Assembly (NCBI GenBank): GCA_030153805.1
Contig: JASKLG010000005.1
Span: forward strand, 1-42,863
Reading direction: 5' to 3'
DNA: 42,863 nt
DNA from: Bacillota bacterium
GTDB lineage: Bacteria; Bacillota; DTU030; DUMP01
The position numbers were made by a program, and so were the translations under genes. The notes beneath the pieces were generated by a model. The model was given only the letters and a program-made list of their open reading frames with translations. It was not told where the DNA came from and did not search any database. Within the stretch, counting starts at the first letter, position 1; every line of letters begins with the position of its first letter. Below are positions 10,842-19,747 of this stretch, piece by piece.

Positions 10842-12182
10842 TTATCCGGTTTTGTCCTGGATAGCCTCCCGCAGGCGCTTAATGGTGGCCCTAAGTTGCG
10901 GATCGGTTTGCAGGCTGGCGGCAATCTTTTCACAGCCGTGGAGGACGGTGGTGTGGTCGCGGCCGCCGAATTCGTCGCCGATCTTTGGAAGAGAGGCGTC
11001 CGTAAGTTCGCGCGCCAGGTACATGGCAATTTGCCTTGCTTCGGCTACGGCCCTGGTGCGGCGTTTTGCTTTAAGGTCTTCCGGGCGCAGGTGAAAGTAC
11101 TCGGCGACTACGCTTTGGATGCGGGCAATGGTAATGGGTTGGCGGCGGTTTTCCGGCAGAATGTCACGGAGGGCTTCTTCGGCCAGGGCGGCCGTTATCG
11201 GCGCCTGGTGCAGCTGAGCGTAAGCCACCAGACGTATTAGAGCCCCTTCAAGTTCGCGGATGTTGCTGGTAATACGGGTGGCTATGTACTCCAGCGCATC
11301 GTCGGGGACAAAGAGGTTGTCGAGTTGCGCTTTTTTACGGAGAATGGCCACTCTGGTTTCTAGGTCCGGCGGCTGAATGTCTGTGATGAGGCCCCATTCA
11401 AACCGCGAGCGCAGGCGGTCCTCCAGGGTGGAAAGCTCCTTCGGTGGACGATCGCTGGAGACGATGATCTGGCGGTTTGCTTCGTGGAGGGCGTTGAAGG
11501 TGTGGAAAAACTCTTCCTGGGTACGCTCTTTGTTTTCGAGGAACTGAATATCGTCGATAAGAAGCACGTCTTTTTCCCGGTACTTGGCGCGGAAGCTGTT
11601 GATTTCGTCGTCCTTGATGCAGTTGATGAGCTCGTTGGTGAAAGTTTCTGAAGACACATAGACGACTCTCATGTGAGGGTTCTTGGCGAGGATATAGTGG
11701 CCGATGGCGTGCATGAGGTGTGTTTTGCCGAGGCCGACGCCGCCGTAGATAAAGAGAGGATTGTAGGCGCGTGACGGGGATTCTGCCACGGCCAGGGCCG
11801 CGGCGTGGGCAAAACGGTTGCTGTTTCCCACCACGAAGGTGTCAAAGACGTACTTGGGGTTGAGAAGGGGGCGTTCTGGTTGCGCAGGACGAGAATTGGA
11901 CGTCTTAGCAGGCTGGATGTTGGGCTCTTTGTCCTCTGGGATGAGATAATGAACGCGCAGGTGGCCTGCGCCTATCTGGCGCAGGGCACGCTGCACGAGG
12001 CTGGAGTAAGAGGTCTCGAGCCACTCGCGGGCGTAGGCGTTCGGCACCGAAACGAGGAGGTTTGTCCCCACGATGGCGACGGCATGGGTGGGCCGCAACC
12101 AGTTGTCGAAACTGGTGCGCCCGAGTTCCTGCTCCATCACCGTCAGTGCGCGGCGCCAAATTTCTTGAGCTGATTCTGCCAA
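10842..12182 (-). CDS. dnaA: Chromosomal replication initiator protein DnaA
   Basis: The initiator ATPase is 446 residues. Domain I is at about 1-85 and is followed by a short linker, then the AAA+ domain with Walker A GGVGLGKTH and Walker B LLIDDIQF. Domain IV carries the DnaA signature GGRDHTTVLHGCEKI that reads DnaA boxes. The start codon is TTG with AAGGGGG six to seven bases upstream, an uncommon but credible choice because the protein begins like its homologues (AESAQEIWRRAL). It is flanked by box clusters on both sides, and a box lies inside its probable promoter. Confidence 0.98.
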   Translation of the reverse strand: MAESAQEIWRRALTVMEQELGRTSFDNWLRPTHAVAIVGTNLLVSVPNAYAREWLETSYSSLVQRALRQIGAGHLRVHYLIPEDKEPNIQPAKTSNSRPAQPERPLLNPKYVFDTFVVGNSNRFAHAAALAVAESPSRAYNPLFIYGGVGLGKTHLMHAIGHYILAKNPHMRVVYVSSETFTNELINCIKDDEINSFRAKYREKDVLLIDDIQFLENKERTQEEFFHTFNALHEANRQIIVSSDRPPKELSTLEDRLRSRFEWGLITDIQPPDLETRVAILRKKAQLDNLFVPDDALEYIATRITSNIRELEGALIRLVAYAQLHQAPITAALAEEALRDILPENRRQPITIARIQSVVAEYFHLRPEDLKAKRRTRAVAEARQIAMYLARELTDASLPKIGDEFGGRDHTTVLHGCEKIAASLQTDPQLRATIKRLREAIQDKTG

Positions 12183-12214
12183 AGGTATACCCCCTTAGCG
12201 ATGCACTACACAGG

Positions 12215-12327
12215 TTATACACAAGTTTATCCACAGGGTGTGTATAAACCTGCGGATAAAGGCCAAAATGAAGGTAGAAAGAGACAGGGTTGTTAAGCTC
12301 AGGAATATAATAGCATAGATATCCACA
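12215..12327. other. oriC, rpmH-dnaA intergenic DnaA-box cluster
   Basis: Five boxes are visible. They are TTATACACA (12215-12223), a perfect TTATCCACA (12227-12235), TGTGTATAA in reverse (12239-12247), TGCGGATAA in reverse (12251-12259) and ATATCCACA (12319-12327). The first four are packed at about 12-base centre-to-centre spacing. Together with the dnaA-dnaN cluster this gives a bipartite origin around dnaA. Confidence 0.85.
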
Positions 12328-12336
12328 GGTCGGCAA
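12307..12336 (-). promoter_or_regulatory. Putative dnaA promoter with embedded DnaA box
   Basis: On the minus strand TTGCCG (12331-12336) and TATTAT (12307-12312) are 18 bases apart. The DnaA box at 12319-12327 lies within the spacer, which would allow DnaA to block its own transcription, as known in other bacteria. The -35 is a partial match. Confidence 0.5.
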
Positions 12337-12381
12337 CCAGGACAAAGGTACTGCCGTCCGACTGAGGTGCACCGGGAAAGC

Positions 12382-12410
12382 TTGACAGGGCAAGAGGGGT
12401 CAAGTATAAT
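12382..12410 (+). promoter_or_regulatory. Sigma-A promoter for rpmH
   Basis: A perfect TTGACA (12382-12387) and perfect TATAAT (12405-12410) are 17 bases apart, 45 bases before the rpmH start. It is the closest match to consensus in the window, fitting a highly expressed ribosomal protein operon. Confidence 0.92.
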
Positions 12411-12455
12411 TTTTCTGAAGCGCGATCGGAAAAAGAGCGGAAGGAGAAACGTGGC

Positions 12456-12590
12456 GTGAAAAGGACGTTTCAACCGAACCTCAGGCACAGAAAAAAGACA
12501 CATGGTTTTCTTGTACGGATGCGTACAAAAGGCGGGCGCAAGGTTTTGGCCCGGCGCCGCGCCAAAGGCAGAAAGAGAATTTCTGCCTGA
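12456..12590 (+). CDS. rpmH: 50S ribosomal protein L34
   Basis: This is a 44-residue very basic protein beginning [19 protein letters not shown] and ending in an [11 protein letters not shown] tail, a full-length L34. The start is GTG with AAGGAG nine bases upstream. It begins the rightward rpmH-rnpA-yidD-yidC-jag run that flanks oriC in most Firmicutes. Confidence 0.97.
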   Translation: MKRTFQPNLRHRKKTHGFLVRMRTKGGRKVLARRRAKGRKRISA

Positions 12591-12610
12591 GGTTTAGGTG
12601 TAGGTTACAC

Positions 12611-12639
12611 GGGGCGGGACCTGGTACCTGGCCCCTTTT
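12611..12639 (+). terminator. Weak hairpin with T-tract after rpmH
   Basis: GGGGC (12611-12615) can pair with GCCCC (12631-12635), followed by TTTTCTT. The stem is short and the loop is long with partial internal pairing, so it may be a partial terminator that lowers rnpA expression relative to rpmH. Confidence 0.35.
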
Positions 12640-12662
12640 CTTGTAGTGTAGGGGGGAGCGGT

Positions 12663-12998
12663 ATGCGACCGGAGACGCTCACGCAAAATGCTGAGTTCCA
12701 AGAATTATACCGGCGCGGCCGCTCATACGTGGGAAAGTTTGTCGTGGTCTATGCCCTTGAACGCGGCGGGGAGCGCACGCGAGTCGGTTTTACCGTGGGA
12801 AAAAAGTTAGGCGGGGCGGTAGCCAGAAACCGCGTGCGGCGGCGCCTGCGCGAAGCCTACCGGCTCCTCTACCCGAGCTTAGCGGGAGGGTACGACCTGG
12901 TCATCGTCGGCCGTACCCGGGCCAAAGACGTGAGGTTCAGAAAACTTTTGGAGGAAATGAAGAGCCTGCTAAAACAGGCTGGAGCCCTAACGAGGTAG
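12663..12998 (+). CDS. rnpA: Ribonuclease P protein component
   Basis: This 111-residue basic protein subunit helps RNase P RNA process tRNA 5' ends. The family motif [14 protein letters not shown] lies at about residues 58-71, and the preceding [13 protein letters not shown] strand is typical. The ATG has GGGGGGAGCGG upstream. It follows rpmH by 72 bases and precedes yidD by five bases. Confidence 0.96.
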   Translation: MRPETLTQNAEFQELYRRGRSYVGKFVVVYALERGGERTRVGFTVGKKLGGAVARNRVRRRLREAYRLLYPSLAGGYDLVIVGRTRAKDVRFRKLLEEMKSLLKQAGALTR

Positions 12999-13003
12999 GA
13001 AAG

Positions 13004-13288
13004 ATGGTTAAGAGGGCCCTTCTTTTTCTCATTAGGTTCTACCAGCGCTTCCTCTCCCCCCTTTGGGGTCCGCACTGCCGTTACCTGCCTACTTGTTCCC
13101 AGTACGCTTATGAAGCGATTGATCGCTATGGCCTTTGCCGAGGTGGATGGCTGGCTTTAAGGCGCATTTTGCGTTGTCACCCTTGGGCGCCGGGCGGCTA
13201 TGACCCCGTTCCTCAAGAAATGGGTAGTTTTTACCCAGCGGGGAACCGGCGCGGAGGAACGAAACGAACTGAGGAGGGGATGAGGTGA
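13004..13288 (+). CDS. yidD: Membrane protein insertion efficiency factor YidD
   Basis: This 94-residue protein has the conserved core [20 protein letters not shown] followed by [12 protein letters not shown] and a late RCHPW. YidD lies at the membrane face through an amphipathic N-terminal helix and assists YidC-dependent insertion. The three conserved Cys are present. Its stop overlaps the GTG of yidC (GTGA), indicating translational coupling. The C-terminal tail of about 25 residues after GGYDPVP is divergent. Confidence 0.95.
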   Translation: MVKRALLFLIRFYQRFLSPLWGPHCRYLPTCSQYAYEAIDRYGLCRGGWLALRRILRCHPWAPGGYDPVPQEMGSFYPAGNRRGGTKRTEEGMR

Positions 13289-13923
13289 AGGCCCTAGGTG
13301 ACGCGCTGTTTTGGATATTGGAACTTTTATACAGTTACTTTCACAACTACGGCTGGGCGATTATAGGGCTTACCCTGGTGGTTCAGCTTGCCGTCTGGCC
13401 GCTTACCCGCCGGCAGACGAAGAGCATGCTGGTAATGAAAGAAATTTCTCCTAAACTGCAGGAGCTACAAAAGAAGTACAAGAACCAGCCGGAGAAGTTG
13501 AACAAAGAAATGCTCGCCCTCTACCGGGCCTACGGGGTGAATCCGTTAAGCGGTTGCCTGCCGCTACTTTTGCAGCTGCCCATCCTGATTGCTCTTTTTA
13601 ACGTGCTGCGAACCTACCCTTATCCCGTGGACAGCGCCGGATTTCTCTGGATTCCGGATCTGGGAAAGGCAGATCCCTGGTACATCCTTCCCCTTCTTAC
13701 GGTAATCACGACCTATATCTCCCAGAAGCAGGTTACCACCGATCCCAAGCAGGCACAGATGCTGGTCGCGATGCCGCTCATCATCGGCTGGATGGCCACC
13801 CGGTTCCCGGCCGGCCTGGCCCTTTACTGGGTAGTGCAGAATGCGGTGCGCATCGCCCAGCAATGGTGGGATGAGCGTACGCTGGTGGCGAAGGGGGAGC
13901 TGGCGCGAAGTGAAGAGCATTGA
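13285..13923 (+). CDS. yidC: Membrane protein insertase YidC/Oxa1 family
   Basis: This is a 212-residue Oxa1-type insertase. It has a first membrane helix at about 20-40 ([17 protein letters not shown]), a cytoplasmic coiled hairpin with the positively charged [20 protein letters not shown] region, and the conserved [22 protein letters not shown]. Two C-terminal helices follow. It inserts proteins into the cytoplasmic membrane, alone or with Sec. It is short: there is no lipoprotein signal peptide, unlike Bacillus SpoIIIJ. The start is a GTG overlapping yidD. Confidence 0.94.
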   Translation: MKALGDALFWILELLYSYFHNYGWAIIGLTLVVQLAVWPLTRRQTKSMLVMKEISPKLQELQKKYKNQPEKLNKEMLALYRAYGVNPLSGCLPLLLQLPILIALFNVLRTYPYPVDSAGFLWIPDLGKADPWYILPLLTVITTYISQKQVTTDPKQAQMLVAMPLIIGWMATRFPAGLALYWVVQNAVRIAQQWWDERTLVAKGELARSEEH

Positions 13924-14560
13924 GGAAACCGGCCGTACGGTAGATGAAGCTGTGGCGCAAGCGCTGAGAAAACTGGGACTTACACGTGAGGAAGTTGAGG
14001 TAGAGGTCCTGGAAGAGGGAAGCCGGGGGCTTCTAGGAATTTTAGGGGCACGCCCGGCGCGGGTACGGGTAAGCGCCAGGGAAATGGCGGCTGAAAGGGC
14101 GCGCCGGTTCCTGGAGAGCGTGATCCAGGTATTAAGGATTACGGCCCAAGTTTCAGCCGTTTTGAGAGAAGAAGCGCTGGAAGTTGAGATCGACGGTGAG
14201 GACGTAGGAGTACTAATAGGCCGCCGGGGGAGCGGGCTTGAAGCGTGGCAGTACTTGACCGGATTGGTAGTGAACAAAGGCGCCGAAAAACCGGTGCGGG
14301 TGTTACTGGATGTGGCCGGATACAGGAAGAGGCGGATCGCATCTTTGGAGAATCTGGCCCGTAAGACCGCCGAAAAGGTGAAAGCCAGGAAGCGGAGCAT
14401 TGCCCTCGAGCCGATGCCGGCGGCGGAGCGACGGATTATTCACCTGGCGCTGCAGAACGACCCGGAAGTTGTAACCGCAAGCGAAGGACGCGAACCCTAC
14501 CGGCGCGTAGTGGTGAGCCTGCGCGGCAGCGAGGAGAAAAGAGTTCGCGAAAGGAAATAG
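13910..14560 (+). CDS. jag: Jag/KhpB family RNA-binding protein
   Basis: This 216-residue protein has three parts: a Jag_N domain (about 1-52, [20 protein letters not shown]), a KH domain with the GxxG-type IGRRGSGLEAWQYL, and a C-terminal R3H domain ending in SEGREPYRRVVVSL. It binds RNA and is cotranscribed with yidC in many Firmicutes. The start is placed at the GTG at 13910, with GGGGGAG ten bases upstream; the frame is open further upstream but overlaps yidC extensively. With this start it overlaps yidC by 14 bases. Confidence 0.93.
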   Translation: MKSIEETGRTVDEAVAQALRKLGLTREEVEVEVLEEGSRGLLGILGARPARVRVSAREMAAERARRFLESVIQVLRITAQVSAVLREEALEVEIDGEDVGVLIGRRGSGLEAWQYLTGLVVNKGAEKPVRVLLDVAGYRKRRIASLENLARKTAEKVKARKRSIALEPMPAAERRIIHLALQNDPEVVTASEGREPYRRVVVSLRGSEEKRVRERK

Positions 14561-14569
14561 CTGTTCGTA

Positions 14570-14597
14570 AACCCAGTGATGAGCTCGCTGGGTTTTT
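14570..14597 (+). terminator. Intrinsic terminator after jag
   Basis: A ten-bp stem (14570-14579 with 14585-14594, one G-T pair) has a five-base loop followed by further T residues. It closes the rpmH-jag unit before mnmE. Confidence 0.85.
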
Positions 14598-14624
14598 CGT
14601 TAGGGGAGGTTTCCGGAAAAGTTT

Positions 14625-16004
14625 ATGAGGAATGATACTATTGCGGCCATCGCTACGCCCGTAGGGGTCGGAGGAATCGGTATAGTTAGGATCAGCGGCC
14701 CGGAGGCCCTGCCCGTAGGTGACCGGGTGTTCCGCGCGCGGCGAGGCACAAAGCTGGGCGAGGCGAAGGGGTATACGGTGCACTACGGTGAAGTGGTTCA
14801 CCCTGAGACCGGAGCAAGCATTGACGAAGCTCTGGCCTTAGTGATGCGGGCGCCGGCCTCCTACACGCGGGAAGACGTGGTGGAACTGCACTGTCACGGC
14901 GGGCCCCTTCCGCTGAGGTTGGTGCTTGAGGCGGTGCTGGCTGCGGGGGCACGGCTGGCCGAGCCGGGAGAGTTTACCGCCCGGGCGTTCCTCAACGGAC
15001 GCATCGACCTGGCCCAGGCGGAAGCAGTGGCCGACATTATCTGTGCGCAAACGGAAGCGAGCCTGCGGCTGGCCCAGATGCAGCTTAAAGGGAGACTTTC
15101 CGAGAAGATTCGCGCTTTAAGGGAGGCCCTCGTGGCTTTGGCCGCCGAGCTCGAGGTGGGGATCGATTTTCCGGAAGACGACATCCCTGAGCTTACGCCC
15201 CCGGAACTGGCGGCACGCTTAGAGGAGGTCATCCGAGGGATAGAAAAGCTTATTGCCGGCGGGAAACAGGGGCGGATCCTGAGGGAAGGGCTGCCGACGG
15301 TAATCTTAGGGAAGCCGAACGTGGGAAAGTCCAGCCTACTGAATGCATTGGTGGGTGAGCGGCGGGCGCTTGTTACAGATGTACCGGGTACTACGCGGGA
15401 CGTCATTGAAGAAGTGGTCAACATCCGCGGGATCCCGGTCAGGCTTCTCGATACGGCCGGAATTCGCGAAACTAGTGACCTGGTAGAAAGGTTGGGCGTA
15501 GAGGCAACCAAAGAGCGGCTTGGGGAGGCGGAGCTCGTACTTTTCATGCTGGACGCCGAGCGCGGCTGGGAGGGAGACGATGCCGAGATCCTGGCGCTCT
15601 GCCAGGGGCGTGCTACGCTGGTCCTGGTCAACAAACTGGATGTAGGGCGAAAACTTACGGTAAAGGAAGCCGAAGAGCTCTGTCCCGGGCGGAGGGTGAT
15701 TGGCCTTTCCGTTAAAGAAGGTTGGGGAATAGAGGCGCTCGAAGAAGCCATTGCCGAAATGGTTTACGGCGGCGCAGGAACAGGGGAATACGCGAGCGTC
15801 AGCAATATTCGACATCTTAAAGCCCTGGAGGCGGCCCGAGAAAATCTGAAAGGGGCTTTAGAAGCAGCTCGCAAGGGTTTCACCCTGGATGTTATTTCTA
15901 CGGCGGTGCGCGCATCTCTTAATGAGCTGGGAAAAATAACCGGTGAAGCGGTGGATGAAGAGGTTGTGGAACACATCTTCCACGACTTTTGTGTAGGAAA
16001 ATGA
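14625..16004 (+). CDS. mnmE: tRNA modification GTPase MnmE
   Basis: MnmE with MnmG places the (carboxymethyl)aminomethyl group on U34 of certain tRNAs. The 459-residue protein has the N-terminal folate-binding domain ([18 protein letters not shown]). The inserted G domain has G1 GKPNVGKSS near residue 228, G2 region PGTTRD, G3 DTAGIRET and G4 NKLD. The C-terminal helical domain ends in the obligatory FCVGK with its catalytic Cys. It lies just upstream of mnmG, as expected. Confidence 0.98.
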   Translation: MRNDTIAAIATPVGVGGIGIVRISGPEALPVGDRVFRARRGTKLGEAKGYTVHYGEVVHPETGASIDEALALVMRAPASYTREDVVELHCHGGPLPLRLVLEAVLAAGARLAEPGEFTARAFLNGRIDLAQAEAVADIICAQTEASLRLAQMQLKGRLSEKIRALREALVALAAELEVGIDFPEDDIPELTPPELAARLEEVIRGIEKLIAGGKQGRILREGLPTVILGKPNVGKSSLLNALVGERRALVTDVPGTTRDVIEEVVNIRGIPVRLLDTAGIRETSDLVERLGVEATKERLGEAELVLFMLDAERGWEGDDAEILALCQGRATLVLVNKLDVGRKLTVKEAEELCPGRRVIGLSVKEGWGIEALEEAIAEMVYGGAGTGEYASVSNIRHLKALEAARENLKGALEAARKGFTLDVISTAVRASLNELGKITGEAVDEEVVEHIFHDFCVGK

Positions 16005-16023
16005 AGGGAAGCGAGGCGGGAGG

Positions 16024-17901
16024 ATGAGCACTGGAGGAAATTACGACGTAATAGTGGTGGGGGCCGGCCATGCCGGATGCGAGGCCGCATTGGCGGCGGC
16101 GCGGATGGGTTGTCGTACTCTCCTTGTCACTTTGAGCCTGGAGCATATAGCGCTGATGCCGTGCAATCCTTCTGTAGGCGGTCCCGCGAAGGGGCACCTG
16201 GTACGGGAGATCGACGCGTTGGGAGGGGAGATGGCCCGCAACACCGATCGCGCGTACCTGCAGCTTAGGGTGCTTAACACGAGTAAAGGACCGGCGGTGC
16301 GGGCGCTCCGGGCTGTTTGCGATAAGGAGCTCTACCGGCGGCGCATGCGTCAGACCCTCTACCGCACCGCGAACCTGGATGTAAAAGAAGCGGCGGTTGC
16401 TGAAGTCTTGGCGTCGGGAGGAAGCGTCCAGGGGGTGCGGACGCGCACCGGTGTAGTTTACTGGGCGCCGGCGGTAGTGCTCACCACCGGGGTGTATTTA
16501 AGGAGCGAGATCTTCGTGGGTGAACTCAAGTACGAGGGCGGGCCGCAGGGGCAGCCGGCCGCGCGCGAACTTACCGCTTCGCTGCTTAAGTTGGGGCTTA
16601 CCACCGGGCGCTTTCGCACTACCACCCCGCCGCGCATTGCCGGTCATACGGTGGACTACAGTAAGCTTTTAGTACAGCCGGGGAGCTCCGAGCCTCTCGC
16701 ATTTTCCTTCTGGGACGAGCCCAAGAAGCGGCGCCAACTTCCCTGCTGGCTTACGTACACTAACGAGCGGGCACACAGCATTATCCGGGCTAACATCAAT
16801 CGGTCGCCTTTTTCTGTTGATACTTGGGAAGGCGCCGAGCCGCGGTACTGCCCTTCCATTGAGGGGAAGGTAATGAACTTCCCTCAGCGGGCGGCGCACC
16901 AGGTCTTCCTTGAGCCGGAGGGATGGAACACAGACGAGGTATACGTGATGGGACTGTTTACGAGCCTGCCGGAGGATGTGCAGCTTAAGGTACTGCGGGC
17001 CTTGCCGGGCTTGGAACAGGTGGAGATGCTGCGACCGGGGTACGGCATAGAATACGACTACCTACCCCCCACGCAGCTCAAGGCCAATCTGGAAACGAAA
17101 AGCGTACGCGGTCTCTTCTGCGCAGGACAGGTAAATGGCACCTCCGGCTACGAAGAGGCGGCAGCACAGGGCATTATGGCCGGAATCAACGCGGCTCTAT
17201 ATGTCAAGGGAAAAGAACCCTTCATCTTACGGCGTAACGAGGCGTATATCGGCGTCCTAATCGATGACCTGGTGACCAAGGGGCCGAAAGAGCCTTACCG
17301 CATGTTAACCTCACGGGCGGAGTATCGCCTCCTCCTGCGTTCAGACAATGCAGACCTGAGGCTCTGCGATTACGGGCATGCTTTGGGGCTTCTCCCTGAT
17401 GAGCTTTACGAACGCTTCTGCGCCAAACGGGCCGAAATCAGGCGGGAAAAGGAGAGGCTTGAAGGCGAGCGCTTGGTGCCGGGCGAGGAAATAAACAGGG
17501 CCCTGGTGAGCCTGGGCAGTTCGCCGCTCGAGCACCCGGTAACGCTGGCCGAGCTTTTGAGGAGGCCGGAAATCAGCTACCGGGATGTGGCAGGCCTGGT
17601 GCCGCCCCCAGTGCCGCTTTCGCCGGAAGCGGCGGAAGAGGTAGAGGTAGAGATTAAGTACGCCGGCTACATTGCTAAGGAAGAACAGCTGGTCAGGCAA
17701 ATGGAAAGGCTGGAAAGGCGGCAGCTGCCGGAAGACCTCGATTACGAAAATATCCGCGCCCTTTCCAATGAAGCTCGGGAGAAGCTGACGCGCATTCGGC
17801 CGAGGACTTTGGGACAGGCGGCGCGCATACCCGGGGTATCGCCGGCCGATATCTCCGTCCTGCTCATTTATCTTAAAGGCAGGGGGCGGGGGCAAGAATG
17901 A
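16024..17901 (+). CDS. mnmG: tRNA uridine-5-carboxymethylaminomethyl synthesis enzyme MnmG
   Basis: This 625-residue FAD enzyme is the partner of MnmE. The FAD-binding [17 protein letters not shown] is at the N-terminus, and [20 protein letters not shown] holds a conserved Cys. The family signature [16 protein letters not shown] comes later, and the C-terminal helical MnmE/tRNA-binding domain ends in [15 protein letters not shown]. It begins 20 bases after mnmE and overlaps rsmG by four bases (ATGA). Confidence 0.98.
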   Translation: MSTGGNYDVIVVGAGHAGCEAALAAARMGCRTLLVTLSLEHIALMPCNPSVGGPAKGHLVREIDALGGEMARNTDRAYLQLRVLNTSKGPAVRALRAVCDKELYRRRMRQTLYRTANLDVKEAAVAEVLASGGSVQGVRTRTGVVYWAPAVVLTTGVYLRSEIFVGELKYEGGPQGQPAARELTASLLKLGLTTGRFRTTTPPRIAGHTVDYSKLLVQPGSSEPLAFSFWDEPKKRRQLPCWLTYTNERAHSIIRANINRSPFSVDTWEGAEPRYCPSIEGKVMNFPQRAAHQVFLEPEGWNTDEVYVMGLFTSLPEDVQLKVLRALPGLEQVEMLRPGYGIEYDYLPPTQLKANLETKSVRGLFCAGQVNGTSGYEEAAAQGIMAGINAALYVKGKEPFILRRNEAYIGVLIDDLVTKGPKEPYRMLTSRAEYRLLLRSDNADLRLCDYGHALGLLPDELYERFCAKRAEIRREKERLEGERLVPGEEINRALVSLGSSPLEHPVTLAELLRRPEISYRDVAGLVPPPVPLSPEAAEEVEVEIKYAGYIAKEEQLVRQMERLERRQLPEDLDYENIRALSNEAREKLTRIRPRTLGQAARIPGVSPADISVLLIYLKGRGRGQE

Positions 17902-18644
17902 GTGCAGGCAACAAAGGGGCGTGGGATAGGCCGGGCCTCCGGGAGTTGCTACGGGCCGGCTTTCAGGAACTGGGAGTGGCGATAAACGATGAGGTACTGA
18001 CGCTCTTTCTTCGTTATGGTAGGGAGCTTACACGCTGGAATGAGCGCTTTAATCTCACGGCCATAACGGAGCCGGAAGAAGTGATAAGAAAGCACTTCCT
18101 CGATGCGCTGACTGCCTTGCCCTGGCTTCCGCCGGGGCGGGTGCGCTTGGTTGATGTGGGAAGCGGAGCAGGCCTTCCTGGACTGGCGCTGAAGATTGCG
18201 CGGCCGGATATTGAGGTTACTCTCATTGAAAGTGTCAAGAAGAAGGCAGATTTCCTGCGGCACGCGGTGGGGCTGCTGGACCTTGCCGGGGTGGAAGTGC
18301 GCCAGGAGCGGGCTGAAGAGAGCGGACACGTGCTGGGACTCCGGGAGGCTTTTGCTGTGGCCACGGGGCGGGCCGTTGCCCCTTTACCCGTTCTGGCCGA
18401 GTTGGCGCTGCCCCTGGTGGGTGTGGGAGGGTTGTTTATTGCCTACAAAGGGGCAAGGGTGGAAGAAGAGGTGAACGGGGCCGGGGGGGCGCTGGCCCTG
18501 TTGGGCGGAAGCGTTGCGAAAGTGGTCGGGGTATCAGTTCCGGGAGTAGACGAGAAGCGGACGCTGGTTCTGGTGCGCAAGGTAGCCCCAACGCCGGCGG
18601 CCTACCCGCGGCGGGCGGGGCAACCGAACAAGAAGCCGCTTTAG
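17898..18644 (+). CDS. rsmG: 16S rRNA (guanine527-N7)-methyltransferase
   Basis: This 248-residue methyltransferase makes m7G527 in 16S rRNA. It has a family-typical N-terminal [20 protein letters not shown] and a SAM-binding [18 protein letters not shown] beginning at about residue 86. [19 protein letters not shown] follows, and a C-terminal KGARVEEE strand region is present. Its ATG overlaps the mnmG stop. The last 20 residues are Pro/Arg rich and probably disordered. Confidence 0.96.
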   Translation: MSAGNKGAWDRPGLRELLRAGFQELGVAINDEVLTLFLRYGRELTRWNERFNLTAITEPEEVIRKHFLDALTALPWLPPGRVRLVDVGSGAGLPGLALKIARPDIEVTLIESVKKKADFLRHAVGLLDLAGVEVRQERAEESGHVLGLREAFAVATGRAVAPLPVLAELALPLVGVGGLFIAYKGARVEEEVNGAGGALALLGGSVAKVVGVSVPGVDEKRTLVLVRKVAPTPAAYPRRAGQPNKKPL

Positions 18645-18698
18645 GGAGATTTTTCCGGAAGGTGGAAAAAAGGTTTTTCCTGCGCGATAGGGGCGGGC

Positions 18699-18730
18699 GG
18701 CAGGAATTTTCTACCATCCGGCGAAATAAG
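18699..18730 (+). repeat. Recurring intergenic motif, copy A (upstream of noc)
   Basis: GGCAGGAA, 13 variable bases, then GGCGAAATAAG, ending eight bases before the noc ATG. It shares the left block and a related right block with three other intergenic copies (28736-28767, 31006-31036, and 42080-42111 on the minus strand). Confidence 0.5.
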
Positions 18731-18737
18731 GAAGAGA

Positions 18738-19706
18738 ATGACCACAAGAGGCGGTGCCGCAGTGAAGGAGCGCTTGGCAAAGTTTTTCGGGCTGGGAGAC
18801 CAGAACCGCGACGAGGTGCGGGAGATTCCGCTTTCCAGCATCAGAGCGAACCCGTTCCAGCCCCGGCGCGAGTTCGGCGAGGAAGAACTGGCAGAGCTGG
18901 CGGCAAGTATTGAAGCCTACGGGGTGCTGCAACCGGTGATCGTGCGGCCGGTGAGAGGAGGCTTCGAACTTATTGCCGGGGAAAGGCGGGTGCGGGCCTG
19001 CCGGCTGCTGGGGCGCGAGACGGTTCCGGCTTTGGTGCGGGAAATGAGCGACGAGGACGTGGCGCTTCTCGCCCTGCTGGAGAACCTGCAGCGGCAGGAT
19101 CTGTCGTTTTGGGAGGAGGCGGAGGCGTACGCACGCCTCTTGGGCGAATTTGGCCTTACCCAGGAAGAGCTGGCGCGCCGGTTGGGAAAGAGCCAGTCCA
19201 CGATTGCGAATAAACTTCGGCTTTTGCGCCTTCCCGACAGCATTCGTAACCATATTTCCCGGGAAATACTCACGGAGCGACACGCAAGGGCGCTTCTCAG
19301 GCTGCCTGATGCGGCCAGCCAGGAAAAGGTGGCGAAAAGAATTGTCGCCGGGAGACTAACCGTGCAGGAAACTGAGGAGCTTATTGCCAAAATCCTAGGC
19401 GAAAATCGGGAGAAGGAACACGGCCCCCGGGTCGTAAGGGTATATAAGGATATCCGCCTTTTCTTGAACAGTGTAAAGCGGGCGGCGGCGGAACTGGAGA
19501 AGGCAGGGTTGGAGGTGGCGGTAAGTTCTACGGAAACGGAAGCTGGTTGGGAGGTGCGCATTGTTATCCCCCGCGCGCAGGAAAAGGCGGGCGAAAGCAG
19601 CCCGAAAGGCACAGGGAAACGGCGCCGGGTTGGGGAAAAGCAGCACGAACAAGCGGAGGTCAAGTCCGCGGCGGAGGGCGCCCTCAGTTCGTCTTCGCCT
19701 GCCTGA
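18738..19706 (+). CDS. noc: Nucleoid occlusion protein Noc (ParB family)
   Basis: This 322-residue ParB-family CTPase and DNA-binding protein lies directly after rsmG, the Noc position. It shows the ParB box FELIAGERRVRACRLLGRE (CTP binding), ENLQRQDLSFWEEAEAY, and a helix-turn-helix TQEELARRLGKSQSTIANKL. The dimerisation/C-terminal part is divergent. In Bacillus, Noc spreads from its sites, binds membrane through an N-terminal amphipathic helix and prevents division over the nucleoid; the VKERLAKFFGL start here could form such a helix. The start ATG has AAGGAAGAG upstream; a GTG eight codons later is the alternative. A perfect Noc-binding palindrome lies within the gene. Confidence 0.9.
   Translation: MTTRGGAAVKERLAKFFGLGDQNRDEVREIPLSSIRANPFQPRREFGEEELAELAASIEAYGVLQPVIVRPVRGGFELIAGERRVRACRLLGRETVPALVREMSDEDVALLALLENLQRQDLSFWEEAEAYARLLGEFGLTQEELARRLGKSQSTIANKLRLLRLPDSIRNHISREILTERHARALLRLPDAASQEKVAKRIVAGRLTVQETEELIAKILGENREKEHGPRVVRVYKDIRLFLNSVKRAAAELEKAGLEVAVSSTETEAGWEVRIVIPRAQEKAGESSPKGTGKRRRVGEKQHEQAEVKSAAEGALSSSSPA
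19253..19268. promoter_or_regulatory. Noc-binding site (NBS) inside noc
   Basis: TATTTCCCGGGAAATA is a perfect 16-bp palindrome containing the 14-bp consensus ATTTCCCGGGAAAT established for Bacillus Noc. It covers noc codons 172-177 (H-I-S-R-E-I). Confidence 0.85.
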
Positions 19707-19747
19707 TTTGCGCCTGATTTGTTTTTGCCAAAGGAGAGGGTGGTATT

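Noticed and set aside
18660-18678. Terminator between rsmG and noc (GGAAAAA/TTTTTCC).
   Set aside because: The stem is short and A/T-rich with a three-base loop and no following T-tract.
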